From the NCBI RefSeq assembly GCF_026210795.1, contig NC_089437.1, positions 2,356,001 to 2,420,000 on the forward strand: DNA of 64,000 nt. The letters run 5' to 3'. This document shows, piece by piece, positions 23,501-33,134 of the stretch. Below the pieces are notes generated by a model, which worked only from the letters and a program-made list of their open reading frames with translations, had not been told where the DNA came from and made no database searches. The position numbers and the translations under genes were made by a program. The DNA comes from Rhizophagus irregularis. Lineage: Eukaryota > Glomeromycota > Glomeromycetes > Glomerales > Glomeraceae. Positions within the stretch are counted from its first letter, which is position 1, and each line of letters starts with the position of its first letter.

Positions 23501-25199
23501 GAGCAGGTTTTGGGGTAGAAGCATCTTTTGTTTTTGATCTATCATTTTCAAATTTTTCCCAAAGATCAGGAGAATCCTTACGTAAAGCAATAGCAGCATC
23601 TAAATAAGCAGAAGTTTGAGCATCACGTTTGTTTGATCTTTTACCGGTACCAATAATATGATCATCAACTATTAGTGAAGCCTCCCACTTCATGCTATGG
23701 CCGGGTCCTATACCTTTACAGCTAAATTCAGGATTTTTAAATTTAAAATATTTACAATAAAATTTAATAAAATCTTTTGCTATATCTTCTGACATATTAT
23801 TTTTTTCAGAAAGTGATGGTATTTTGCCGTGTAATGCTTGATATTCTTCAGCTTTTTTCTTAAAATCTTCGGCGGCCAATAATTCGGCTTCTTTTTTTGT
23901 TTTAGCACGACCACGGCCAACTATATCTTTTGGTAATTCTACTACAGCTTCCCACCATAAATCGTGATCGGGGCCGATACTGTTTAAGTTATAAATTGGC
24001 ACATGATCAAATATTGCACAATACTCTATAACATATTTCTTTGGGTCAACCTCCTTTCCAGATTGTAATTGAGATGATGATTGTTTTTTAATAGTAGAAG
24101 AATATTTTTGAACATTGCTAATTAACCCCTTTGATTCAATCTGATAACAAGCATCCAAGTAAGAAATTTTTTCCGCGTCTTTTTTAGTTTTTGCATCACC
24201 ACGACCAATAATGATTGAACCATCAATTTCTAAGGTCAAAGTAGCACGATGCAATTTATTATCATCAGGTCCAAATGATTCCCAATTAATTGGTGTTCTA
24301 ATTAAATTATTAAGAAAACTTTTTGGGGATTTTAACCAAGATTCATTTTCATGTTTTGAATTAATATTATATTTTTTATCGATGTAACTCATGTCATAAA
24401 TTAAATCGGGCAATGGGTTAAGATTTAAAGTTTTTTCTCTTTTAGCTGAGCGATTATTTGTAAGAGATTTGCGATTATTAACATGATCGGGTTGGGATCG
24501 GTTAATATTAATGTCATTATTGATTACAGGAGTAAATGCTGAACGAGGTGAAGTCATTGTTGTATATGTAATATCCATATTATTTTCTCCACCAATTGAT
24601 TTAACAGTATTACTGTTTGCCGAAGAAGAACTATATTCAACGTGGCTATATTTTTTAGAGGAAATAGTTTCAATAGGTGGCATTGGAGATAGAGGCCGTT
24701 TTTTAGTATGAGCCATGTTATTTGAATTACTCGCTTGTTGTTGATTATTAAAAAATACGGAAGAAACATTTCGATTATATGGTTGAGAATGAGTTAAACG
24801 AAAATGACTCTTTTGATAAGATGATCCTCTCGTATTATAATTATTTCCCTGTGCAGTCGACTGAGATAAATGAACAGGAATGAATTGATTATTATATTCA
24901 TGATATGACAAAGGACGCCTTTGATTCGGCAAGGAAGATTGAATAGCTCCAATTCCAGTATTTCTTCTACCGTTCTTCCAATTATCTTGATTCTGAATAT
25001 TTTGATTACAGTAGTATGTTGAATGTGCCATTTTCAAATTATGTCCCGATTTAGATAAATGATTATGAAATTCTTTGTTTAAATAACCTTCTTGAAGATG
25101 ATTATGTTTAGGATGAATTTGTGGAGGTGATATATTATTATTAGTTTGATTACTTGAATAATTATTACAAGCGATATTATAAGAACTTTTCTTATCCAT
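20550..25199 (-). CDS. DExH-box ATP-dependent RNA helicase with three dsRBD-like modules
   Basis: One uninterrupted frame of 1549 residues. Residues 1-270 are Asn/Ser/Gln-rich and probably disordered. Three double-stranded-RNA-binding-like units follow at about 285-352, 386-450 and 475-537. Each has a GPD/GPG-H-x-x-W/A core and a GRG- or GTG-(S/A)-K-(T/R)-KK-(D/E)-A helix. The helicase core carries the P-loop GSTGCGKTTQLPQ (about 688), DEVH in VVDEVHERD (about 791), SAT (about 829) and QRSGRAGR (about 1098). HA2/winged-helix and OB-fold regions follow, with a short C-terminal tail. An acidic insertion (IDSDEIDSHSSEIDDND) lies between the two RecA domains. The layout resembles the DHX9/DHX36/DHX57 group, acting on structured RNA in translation, decay or RNA silencing. 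The precise orthologue is not settled. Confidence 0.92.
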   Translation of the reverse strand: MDKKSSYNIACNNYSSNQTNNNISPPQIHPKHNHLQEGYLNKEFHNHLSKSGHNLKMAHSTYYCNQNIQNQDNWKNGRRNTGIGAIQSSLPNQRRPLSYHEYNNQFIPVHLSQSTAQGNNYNTRGSSYQKSHFRLTHSQPYNRNVSSVFFNNQQQASNSNNMAHTKKRPLSPMPPIETISSKKYSHVEYSSSSANSNTVKSIGGENNMDITYTTMTSPRSAFTPVINNDININRSQPDHVNNRKSLTNNRSAKREKTLNLNPLPDLIYDMSYIDKKYNINSKHENESWLKSPKSFLNNLIRTPINWESFGPDDNKLHRATLTLEIDGSIIIGRGDAKTKKDAEKISYLDACYQIESKGLISNVQKYSSTIKKQSSSQLQSGKEVDPKKYVIEYCAIFDHVPIYNLNSIGPDHDLWWEAVVELPKDIVGRGRAKTKKEAELLAAEDFKKKAEEYQALHGKIPSLSEKNNMSEDIAKDFIKFYCKYFKFKNPEFSCKGIGPGHSMKWEASLIVDDHIIGTGKRSNKRDAQTSAYLDAAIALRKDSPDLWEKFENDRSKTKDASTPKPAPYISVQMSNQTYKTLNNLVSELQQAKMFQRKDKDIIANKGEKVEKNNLDQTDNKKGSINQEQLNSILDTESERLFKVYQDYLKSTNTEKLRSNRSRLPISDYTNPILDAIESNPVTVVVGSTGCGKTTQLPQLIFEKEIIKHQGARCNIIVTQPRRIAAISVAQRVAYERSERLGLSVGYQVRFESVMPASAGSILYCTTGVFLRRMHEEKNGKDVLEGVTHIVVDEVHERDMNADFLLVILKRILHERRRNKLPPIKLILMSATIDTGIFAEYFGDFFSNGRCPVVRVPGKTYPVQQYFIDDFVLKLRDFYKPPQLDYDETSKYVDREKKFQPRKLPPTKFVSSKGTVQGKKYLTMDIDSDEIDSHSSEIDDNDTSSIGGFIERKHSDEQIDAEIPYHLISLVIAHIVHTTEEGAILVFLPGWEEIMALNRLLTTSPYPLGIDFSDQSRFRIHMLHSSLPSLSQQEVFEPLPNPKMRKIILATNIAETSITIQDVVHVIDSGKVKEKRYDPSKRMTNLVTTWISQSNSRQRSGRAGRVREGEYYVMMSRARYQNLEGYSTPEMLRSDLQEICLHIKALDLPASIGDVLAQAIQPPDHASVSAALENLKSLQALDSAEELTPLGKVLATLPMEPGLGKMVLLGAIFQCLDPILTIAACISSKSPFLSPPQAKDRADEIKVHWAQGLSSDHFAILNAYKAWYELQSSGNYHEANKFCTDNFLNRTGLQTIEQVKIQLLNLLERAGVVPKHYPQRDYGEPRGLALGPPEYNLNSNCLPLLRSLICAGVYPNISLKTSKKTYQTRHESITFIHPASVNYKGRAAKLARNYRVGNGIIGSESDESLFAPIGTLYAYSTKIKKSGKQIYLRSTTRIDPLSVILFGGETKQNDSLLLTIDEWLTFCGNGKIIESMNKLKLLLENCLAQVYERLDTNVNNSNNSAFVQNNKLNLAGKLDEDDEKDKAKLVRGIVEILDKLEHDSVDKTRY

Positions 25200-26619
25200 T
25201 TAAAATTAAAAAGTTTTATTAATAGTTAGAAAGACAATGTCAAGATACTAAGACATGTATTTAATATTTATTCATTTTAATTTATTAAGGTTAAATACAA
25301 GAAGAAATGAGAATGAAATTTTTCTCTTCGTATATTATTTCTTTTCTTTCTTTGCTTCTTTATTTTATACAAAAAAAGAAAGGAAAAAATATATATAAAC
25401 GAAAATATGTAATTTATAAAATTATTGTTTTTTTTTTTGAACTAGTGAAAGTTTAAAGGAATGAAAGTTTATAAGGTTTTTATGAATGTAGGAAAAAAAG
25501 AATGTTACAAGTGAGAAAGAAAAACTAAAATTGTACCAATACTTGATATAGAAATTTATTAAACATACCGCGTTTTTTTTTTTTTGATTTTAAATCTTTA
25601 TGCATAACAAATATACTCACAATGTATAGCACTACGTTTTGTACTGCAATTGTTACCTTAATTTGGTTTCAGTTAATATTATTCAACTATACCGGATATA
25701 TTTATATTAACAAAATTGTTTTTGATTTCGTTCAATTTGTTACACAATTTATAAAATTTTTCCTGATACATAAATGTAATTTAATAAAACATTAATTTAA
25801 GTAAATTATTTTATTTGATATTCAATAAAATATACAATAAAAAAATGAATAAGGATTGGATCTGGTTTGTAGACGAATCATCTGCCAAATCTAAGTTATA
25901 AATTATATAAATTAGGAAAAATACTGTACCTATCATAATTGAATATTTTTTTTAAGTAAAAATGAATTTCTGACATTTCTGTCTTATAAAATACAAATTA
26001 CAAATTTTTCATTATGATTATGCGGAAAATTTATAACTAAAAATTAATCTTGTAATAAAATCTGGCAAAATTAAATGTGTATAACAAATAAAAATATTTT
26101 ATAAACAATTAAATACTTTTCATGTTTCGTCTTGTGATTTGGCTTAAAGATACAAATACATTGTTATTAGTTAAAATTTACATGTATTTGCAGATTTTTC
26201 GTTTATCATATATATGTATATTTTTTTTTATTCGTTTAATAATTTTATACAAAGAAAGAAAAAACCCGTTTATATTTTTTTAAGAATGATTTAATCTATG
26301 GAAAAAATATTCACTACCAAAGAAAGAAACTCTAGGACGTGAAAAAGATTTACAACTATGAACATACCTGGCCGAAAAAAACCAGCAAAACTAAATTCTA
26401 TTATTTCTTATATAGTTTTCTATTATTATGATCCCATTCATCCGCAATAAAAAATTGAGTATTAGAACCTTAATTCCTAATATAAAGTCTCTTTATAAAA
26501 TCGTCATCTCTTTGTTTTTTTTTGTTTTAAAAAACTATTTAATATTAAATATTAAAAATGAAATTTTTTTTATTGTACGATTTTAATAATAAAATAAACT
26601 TACCGGGTTATTTCTAGTC
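25200..26619. other. Upstream region of the helicase, no gene seen
   Basis: About 1.4 kb between the helicase start and the 3' end of the kelch-BTB gene, both on the minus strand. It is AT-rich with poly-T and AGAAAG tracts. It should contain the helicase promoter and 5' leader and the kelch 3' end. No RNA gene or protein is recognised. Confidence 0.5.
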
Positions 26620-28341
26620 TTATTCAACGCTAATTTTAGCCTTTTCTGGTAAACTATCCAAGAAATCAAACAAAATCTCTTTTGGTAATGACCTGAAGCC
26701 TTGCGTTTTGGAAACTGGACCGAAATTAGTGTTAATATATCTCATGGATCTTTTCTTTAACGCATGAGCCCCAGCAACTGAAGCACAATGATAAATTTTA
26801 GCAACATTCTCTATACTAATATTCTCTTGTAGACGAGCACAACAAAGTGATGTCAAACGCGGAATAAGATACATATTACCCAATATCATAAGGTCCGCAA
26901 CCGTATAAATTGGAAGTTGTCGTTCGATAATATCTGTATAAAGGTAATAAACGAAAGCCTGAACTATTGCATAAGGCTCCGGAATTGTTAAAGTTGAATT
27001 AAATGATTCCGTCATTCCTGAATTAATCATATTGCCGAAATGAGGCCACCTAGCAAGTAGGATAATTCGATGAACATGAATGATAGGACCATCTTCATTA
27101 GATTTAATGATAAAGTCCGAAGTGGTGGAATCATTCAGTAATTGTGCAAAATCCAACCCAATCGTTGGGGGTGGGATTTTTGACATTCCATATTCTTGAA
27201 GATCGATTGAAAGGACATTTGAAAAATACTCATCAGATTCTTTTTCATCAATTCCAAATAAGAAAAATCTTGGGCAATTTTCCGCCATAGCGAAATAATG
27301 CCAATTTCCTTGTACAAAACGATCCCCATCTTCAATTTGATGCCATTGAAAGGAATCCAAATCTAAAGCCCAAACTCCAATTGAACCTTCTTGCGTTTCA
27401 ACTTTCAAACTCTGTGTCACAACTACGACTAATCGATTCCAATATATTTGAGCAAAATGTTGACCGTTCATCTCAGGTCCTGAATCACTCGTAATCTCTA
27501 TCTTTGAAACTTGTTGAGTTTGAAGATCTAGAATAACAAGTGATTTTTCCCTATCCATTTCCTCATTATAACCTCCATATACATAAAGGCGATTCTGATA
27601 AATAAACGAATCGTGCGAATGTCTTGGAATCAATGTAATTGGTTCTTCCCATGTCCATGTTTGCAAATTTAAACAATTAACATCAGGTGACACTGAATTC
27701 CTTTCCTCTTCGCTATTTGTATAATACCCTCCAACTATATAAAGTTTATCATTATATATGGAAGCTGAATGCCTTGCACGTCCTAACGGAACATGTCCAT
27801 CTACTTCAGGGCGTTTCCAAGTCATAGTTTTCAAATCCAAAATAACTACATCGTTACAATTTTGATCCTGTTCATCTGTCCCACCAAAAATTATTATTTT
27901 GTCTTGATTCCACAAAGAAGCAGAGTGATTGGTTCTCTTTGAAGGACGTGAACCTTTTAAATAAATCACATCTTCCCATTTCATTTCAGATACATTTAAC
28001 CTATATAAATCATTATAAACTTCATCAGTATATAAATTAAATCCACCAAATACGTAAACGTAATTTGGTGGTTGTTTATCATCATCATAATTAGGAACAA
28101 CTGTCACTGATGCATTTACTAAACAACTGCAACTAAGTGAAACACCCGTAGCCTTGGTAGGATATGGATTATTGCATGCTGTTGAAAAATATGACGAGCG
28201 TCTTAAATCATGTGTAAGGTTGGGAGTCGTAGCAAGGGTAGACGATGACGAAGAAGGAGAAGACGTGTCAAATGGTGAGGACGCTGAATCTGACATCATA
28301 GTGTTAACCCTTTTTGATAAATGATACAAAATTTTAACCAT
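26620..28341 (-). CDS. Kelch-repeat and BTB/POZ domain protein
   Basis: One frame of 573 residues. About 70-380 hold a series of kelch motifs, each with VYVFGG-, IIIFGG-, LYIVGG- or LYVYGG-type strands and a trailing tryptophan (MKWEDVIY, MTWKRPE, WTWEEPI). These form most of a beta-propeller. A BTB/POZ domain follows at about 400-510 (DFIIKSNEDG, VHRIILLARWPHF, FVYYLYTD), with a helical back portion. The order kelch then BTB is that of LZTR1 and fungal relatives rather than of animal KLHL proteins, where BTB comes first. Such proteins usually act as Cul3 ubiquitin-ligase adaptors; that role is inferred. The start could instead be Met15 or Met16, which begin an MSDSAS Ser/Thr-rich leader. Confidence 0.87.
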   Translation of the reverse strand: MVKILYHLSKRVNTMMSDSASSPFDTSSPSSSSSTLATTPNLTHDLRRSSYFSTACNNPYPTKATGVSLSCSCLVNASVTVVPNYDDDKQPPNYVYVFGGFNLYTDEVYNDLYRLNVSEMKWEDVIYLKGSRPSKRTNHSASLWNQDKIIIFGGTDEQDQNCNDVVILDLKTMTWKRPEVDGHVPLGRARHSASIYNDKLYIVGGYYTNSEEERNSVSPDVNCLNLQTWTWEEPITLIPRHSHDSFIYQNRLYVYGGYNEEMDREKSLVILDLQTQQVSKIEITSDSGPEMNGQHFAQIYWNRLVVVVTQSLKVETQEGSIGVWALDLDSFQWHQIEDGDRFVQGNWHYFAMAENCPRFFLFGIDEKESDEYFSNVLSIDLQEYGMSKIPPPTIGLDFAQLLNDSTTSDFIIKSNEDGPIIHVHRIILLARWPHFGNMINSGMTESFNSTLTIPEPYAIVQAFVYYLYTDIIERQLPIYTVADLMILGNMYLIPRLTSLCCARLQENISIENVAKIYHCASVAGAHALKKRSMRYINTNFGPVSKTQGFRSLPKEILFDFLDSLPEKAKISVE

Positions 28342-28868
28342 GAAAAAGACAACATATTAACCAATTTTTTGAAAAAAAAAACTTTTTTTAATTTTTATCT
28401 ATAAATTAACAAATCAATGTACCGTAAGTTATTTTGACAAACCGAAAATATAGGAAGTAGCAAATTTATGACTGAAGGAGTACTTAGTTTAACGTGTGTT
28501 TTTCGGATCAAAATGAAAAATTTTAACTGAAACTTAAATAAACATTATTGTGTTGGTTGTACACTTTAAGTTACACGAAGAATAATAAAATCGTGATATT
28601 TTCCCTATAAGGTAATCTAAAATTTAGAAAAAAAAAATTTTTCGACAATATGAATAACCTAACAAAAATAACTACCAATAAGGAACATTTATTAAACAGC
28701 AGTTTATGGTTTTTTAGAAGGGAAAAAGCAGATAATAATGATTATAGCTAAACCATTTAAAATTACAAACTATATTAGGCTGTAAAAGAAATGATTAACA
28801 ACACTATTTCCTATATTGCAATTGCAAATTTTACAAATAACTTTTTGTCAGTTAGTAACAAATAATAA
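28342..28868. other. Intergenic region upstream of the kelch gene
   Basis: Contains the presumed promoter of the kelch-BTB gene (minus) and the 5' flank of the tRNA. No coding sequence is seen. Confidence 0.5.
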
Positions 28869-28940
28869 TCCGCATTGGTCTAGTGGTTAGGATCTCCCGC
28901 TCTCACCGGGAAGGCCGGGGTTCGATTCCCCGATGCGGAA
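28869..28940 (+). tRNA. tRNA-Glu (anticodon CTC)
   Basis: Seventy-two bases fold as a full cloverleaf. The acceptor arms TCCGCAT and ATGCGGA pair perfectly. The D-arm region reads TGGTCTAGTGGTTAGGA. The anticodon stem TCCCG/CGGGA closes the loop CTCTCAC with anticodon CTC. The T arm is CCGGGGTTCGATTCCCCG, overlapping the acceptor junction as usual. No intron is present, CCA is not encoded, and the discriminator is A. A T-run suitable as a Pol III terminator lies about 15 bases downstream. Confidence 0.97.
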
Positions 28941-29077
28941 GATTCATCTAAATTTTTACAATCCCGTGACTTACGCGACACGAAAAATGAATTAAGGGTT
29001 TAATATTATTTTTAATTAAATAAATTAAATATTACATTATCAGAGAACAATAAATATTAAGGTAAAGATTTAGCTCT

Positions 29078-31202
29078 TTAACACAATACAATAATATACT
29101 GATCCTTGCTAAATAAAGTTATTATTTTGCTTAAATCTCTTGGCTTTAACGATTCTCGGAAGAGAATTTCATCAACGTGATGTTTTCCATTGAAATATTT
29201 AATTAATCTTAAGACGCAAAAGTGAACAATTAATAATAAAGATAATAGGTATCATTATGACTAAGGATAAGATTTTTACGAACCTTTCGAAAAGTGAGAC
29301 AGTCTCTTTGGGGTGATTCGCTACAAAATTATTTAACCAGTCTCTTTCACTATCTGATGCCTTTTCTACTGGGGAAATTATAGCGGTATCATAACTCGAA
29401 TTAAATTCGCTATCCCCAGAATTTCTCAATTTTTCCTCATATTCTGCCTGAGTAAATCCCATTTTTATATATCGCGGTACCATAACCAAAATATATGCGT
29501 GTAATTGTACAACCAGGTCATTTCTTAACAAGTAGGTTATTGCTTCGAGGTACATTGTACGATGTTCTTTAATGGAATTTACCTGGGGCTTAGGAACAGA
29601 GAATGAATCGAGAATTTTCACAAGGTCCAATGCAGGAAAGTGTTGCTTGAAATATTCAATGTAAGTTGGCAATCTCCAAAATTAAGATATGCATGAGATT
29701 ATTTAACATTTAAAGTGAATTATAAATTATTTAATAAAAGCATCTTACGAGTTCATATCGGCAGTAGGAGAAACGACATAGAGGTTTCGAACACCGATTA
29801 CATCAATTATCTTGGCCTTTCGCCAATATATCAAGTGTGCTGCAAGTCGGAATATCTGTGCCAAAGAGCAATCCAACACAGTACATAAATCGGCCAATCT
29901 ATATAAACAAAAGGTTTGTTTTCAAGATCCTGAATTTTGGACAACCTAGATATTATCACATTATGCCATACCGTTGTGTGGGGGTCAAAATTTGTACCAA
30001 TTGAACCAACGTTGGATTAGCATCTAATGGCATATTTTTTAAGATTTCTTCTGGATCTTCAAGAAGCAGCAAAGTATGATATGGTGCAATAACAGGATAA
30101 TGAGCATACTCATGTCCGATTATATCATTATCGTGAGTATTAATAGTTGGGACGAGTGGAGGAATTTGTAAAGATAAATCAATATAATCATTTATAAGTA
30201 TATGTGCAACACAATCATTTGAAATTGCATCATATACTTTTCGAATTGTTCGCGCTAATGAACTTTTCTCCAATGTAATTTCCATTAATTCATCCAAGTT
30301 AGATGTACCTATGATTTTGAACATATCTTATTAAATTAATAAATATTTGTTGTATCAAAAATAATATTATTTTTACCAGAATTTTCTCTTAAAGACAATA
30401 TTAATTCTGTTTCTTTCCCGACATAATCACAACGTAATTGCTCATACCGAAGTGCTGCTGTTAGTTTTGTAATAATATTATTGTAAATATCATCTACTTG
30501 TCTACATAACTCCAGTTCAGGTGGTTCAAGAACAAACACAAGATGAAAGAATGTTACATGTAGATGCTGTTGCATAGAATGGGTTGAAGAAGTGATGTCA
30601 GATGCAACGCTCGGAGGTATTTGTTCTTCGTTTTGAGCGTCAGATAACTGCTCTTGTAATTCTTCATTATTATCCAAATCTGTGCTATTATCATTATCAT
30701 CAATTTTTTTTCTTAAATCCCTGTCTCCACTATAAGTTCCTCTCTTATTGGTATCAGCAGTTTTAAGAAAAACTGGTTGACCAACAAAAGTCAAATCATC
30801 GATTGAAAGCTGAAATTTTGCCAGGCCTTTATGTCTAGGACAAAATATGTCTGCTAATAATCTAGTTTCGAACCCAAATAATTGATTCATTTCATTACGT
30901 TCAATCTCATCATTTCCAGTATTATTATTAGCCTGCTTTTTTGAATTAAAATCATACTCTTCATTATCTTCTTCAAGTCTTGAACGAAATGACCGATTAT
31001 CAAAGTCTTCGGTTGGACCATATGGCCACGTTATTACATCATTTTCAAGCAAGTCGTCTCCAAATTCTTCATCTAGGTCACTTTCTCTTCTGACTTGTTC
31101 AATTTCATCACGTCGTTGAGGAACTTTCGGGTAATGAAAAACGAAATGGCTTCCTCTACTGCTATTAATGACAAGTAGTATTGCAAGTAGAGAATTTACC
31201 AT
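29078..31202 (-). CDS. NPR3: Nitrogen permease regulator 3-like protein (GATOR1/SEACIT subunit)
   Basis: Five exons on the minus strand: 31202-30377, 30326-29972, 29898-29749, 29673-29284 and 29207-29078. Phases agree, giving about 616 residues. The N terminus SLLAILLVINSSRGSHFVFH is the family's longin-like opening strand, with YPKVP just after. The middle has an acidic insertion, then FGFETRLLADIFCP. Exon 3 holds LADLCTVLDCSLAQIFRLAA followed by HLIYWRKAKIID, and the last exon has RLIKYFNGKHHVDEILFRE; both are hallmark Npr3 segments. With Npr2 and Iml1 this protein forms the GTPase-activating complex that turns off TORC1 on amino-acid or nitrogen starvation at the vacuole. It is head-to-head with a TORC2-subunit gene, 302 bp apart. 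Confidence 0.92.
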
Positions 31203-31504
31203 ATTCAATCTCTCATTGAAAGTTTTTAACGATATTAAATTTTCTAATTTACAAAGTTAAGTATAATATGGAGATAAACTTTAATTTCTTGGTCCGTGCG
31301 TACAACTTTAATTTAAGGTTATCTGCATAAAGAGAACGAGATTGGTATCGATTTAGCAATGATTGACCTTAATTCAATTTATAATCTTTAAATTTTTCCC
31401 TCCAATTTCTTTCACTAAGCTATAAATTTAGACCGAAATTTTCATTTGTTTAATTTATTTACCAAAGGATTTCGTATTTTCTGCAAACAAATGCAAAAAA
31501 CGCA
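31203..31504. promoter_or_regulatory. Shared promoter between NPR3 and the HbrB-domain gene
   Basis: A 302-bp interval lies between two divergent start codons. The sequence just upstream of the plus-strand ATG has a pyrimidine-rich block (TTTTTCCCTCCAATTTCTTTC, near 31395). No element can be named with confidence, but any regulator binding here could affect both TOR-pathway genes. Confidence 0.6.
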
Positions 31505-33070
31505 ATGAGTTTAAATCCAATTCAAGAAGCTTCCGAGTCTACTCGATCGACTCCAACGAATAATTCTTTAAGCACTTCTTCTTCTTCTGCTTCTTCGCTT
31601 TCACAAATCCACCAAGCTCCTATAAGTACAAGTTTACCGTCTGTTTCTTCCATTTATAACGGACCAAATGTACAAGCCTCGAATTCCGCTAATAGTTCTA
31701 GTATGTCTATGTCCACAGAAGGACAAGGTGGTACTTGGTCTTCAATGGCAACATTTCAACAAAATCAAACTAGTCAAATTCCACAAACCAACCAACTTTA
31801 TTCTAATTACAGGACATCCCCCTCTTTTTCTAATCGTAGTGGTTTTACTTCCTCAAGTTCTTCGTCATTGATGACACAAAATTCTCAATCATCATTGAAT
31901 CCATCACATTTTCCACTTATGGAACGATCTAATTCCGCTTCAACAATTAATTCTTATTTTTCTCCTTTTCACGAAAAATCTCTTTCTACAGGTTCTATAC
32001 AAGTTAATCTAAGTCCGTCTGTATTATCTCAAACAACTTATACACCATCAATAATTTCAACAACGCATAGTAAATTGTATGATTCTGTGAACACTAAGGA
32101 CCTTGAAAGAATAGAACAACTTGGGCCACATGATACTTGGGGTTCCTTAGTCGTCAAAGTTTTGCCACTGTTCAACGGCGAAGGATTGAAATTATGTATT
32201 GAAGATTTAAATGATCTGGTAAGGTAATTATAATAGCCAATTTAAATTACATACTTTTAGAAATTATATATTATGAAAGATAATTTTATTATAATTTATA
32301 ATCAGACGTTACATGAACGATCGACCATTACATTTGCTTTATGATGATATAAATGAACTTTTAGAGTTAGGAATGTTTACACTTAACGGAAAGCTACGTG
32401 GAGTCCCTGATGAAAAACTTGTTTCTCGTTTAGTTGAATTATGGTCCTTTTTCTTTGGCACTGTTATACCTTATTTTGAAGGCGTTTTTCTTCCATTATT
32501 AATACAATCTTCGGTACAAAAAGAGAATATGAATATTAGACGTTTAGTACTGATGAGTTTTAGAGATCATGTAATTTTACCTATGGGTGATCGAGTGGAA
32601 GGTACTTTATATTGTGAAATTAAATACACATGACCTGGAAGATTTCAAAATTAACTCTCCTAAAATAATTTTTTTCAGATGCATTTAATAAGTTATTCCA
32701 TGATTTCGATTCAGGAATTCCGGTTACAGATACTGCAGCTCGTATGCTGCAAATGTCTTATATTTTATCTTCCGTTCTTTCTGACGATGATAAACAAAGA
32801 GATATGGATCGAATATTAGGAAAATTAAAAAATAATTGGAAATTATTCATGAGACGCAGAGACCGTAGAGGATTTGTAGGCATGTCTCCTTCTAATTCGA
32901 ATACTAATAATAATGCAGCACAATTGACAACAGTCGAAACTGCAGAAGAAGAAAAATTAACTTTTCCTGTAGATTCGAATGAAACGGAAATTAGCAGCAC
33001 AGTCACAACTCCAACAACGGCAGCTAATCCTATTGATGGAGTTTCTGCTACTACTAGTCCTGCTTATTGA
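31505..33070 (+). CDS. HbrB-domain TORC2 subunit (Bit61/PRR5/Protor-like)
   Basis: Three exons: 31505-32223, 32306-32601 and 32679-33070. Phases agree, giving about 468 residues. The first 190 residues are Ser/Thr/Asn-rich and probably disordered and phosphorylated. The HbrB domain runs from about 200 to 410: TWGSLVVKVLPLFNGEGL, then IEDLNDLVRRYMNDRP, ELLELGMFTLNGKL, LVELWSFFFGTVIPYFEGVF and RLVLMSFRDHVILP. The LPLFNGEGL and PYFEGVFLPL blocks are the classic signature. In yeast Bit61/Bit2 and in animals PRR5/Protor, this domain binds the Rictor/Avo3 module of TORC2 at the plasma membrane; in Aspergillus HbrB affects hyphal branching. A Ser/Thr-rich tail follows. It converges with LYS4, with 64 bp between stop codons. 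Confidence 0.9.
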
Positions 33071-33134
33071 CACATTTATTGAAAAGTCTTTATTTAAATA
33101 AGAAATGTTAAACATTGTTACATTTTTAATTCTT

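Noticed and set aside
32758-33006. Antisense open frame within the HbrB-domain gene
   Set aside because: The plus-strand frame continues the HbrB protein with agreeing phase; the antisense frame has no support.
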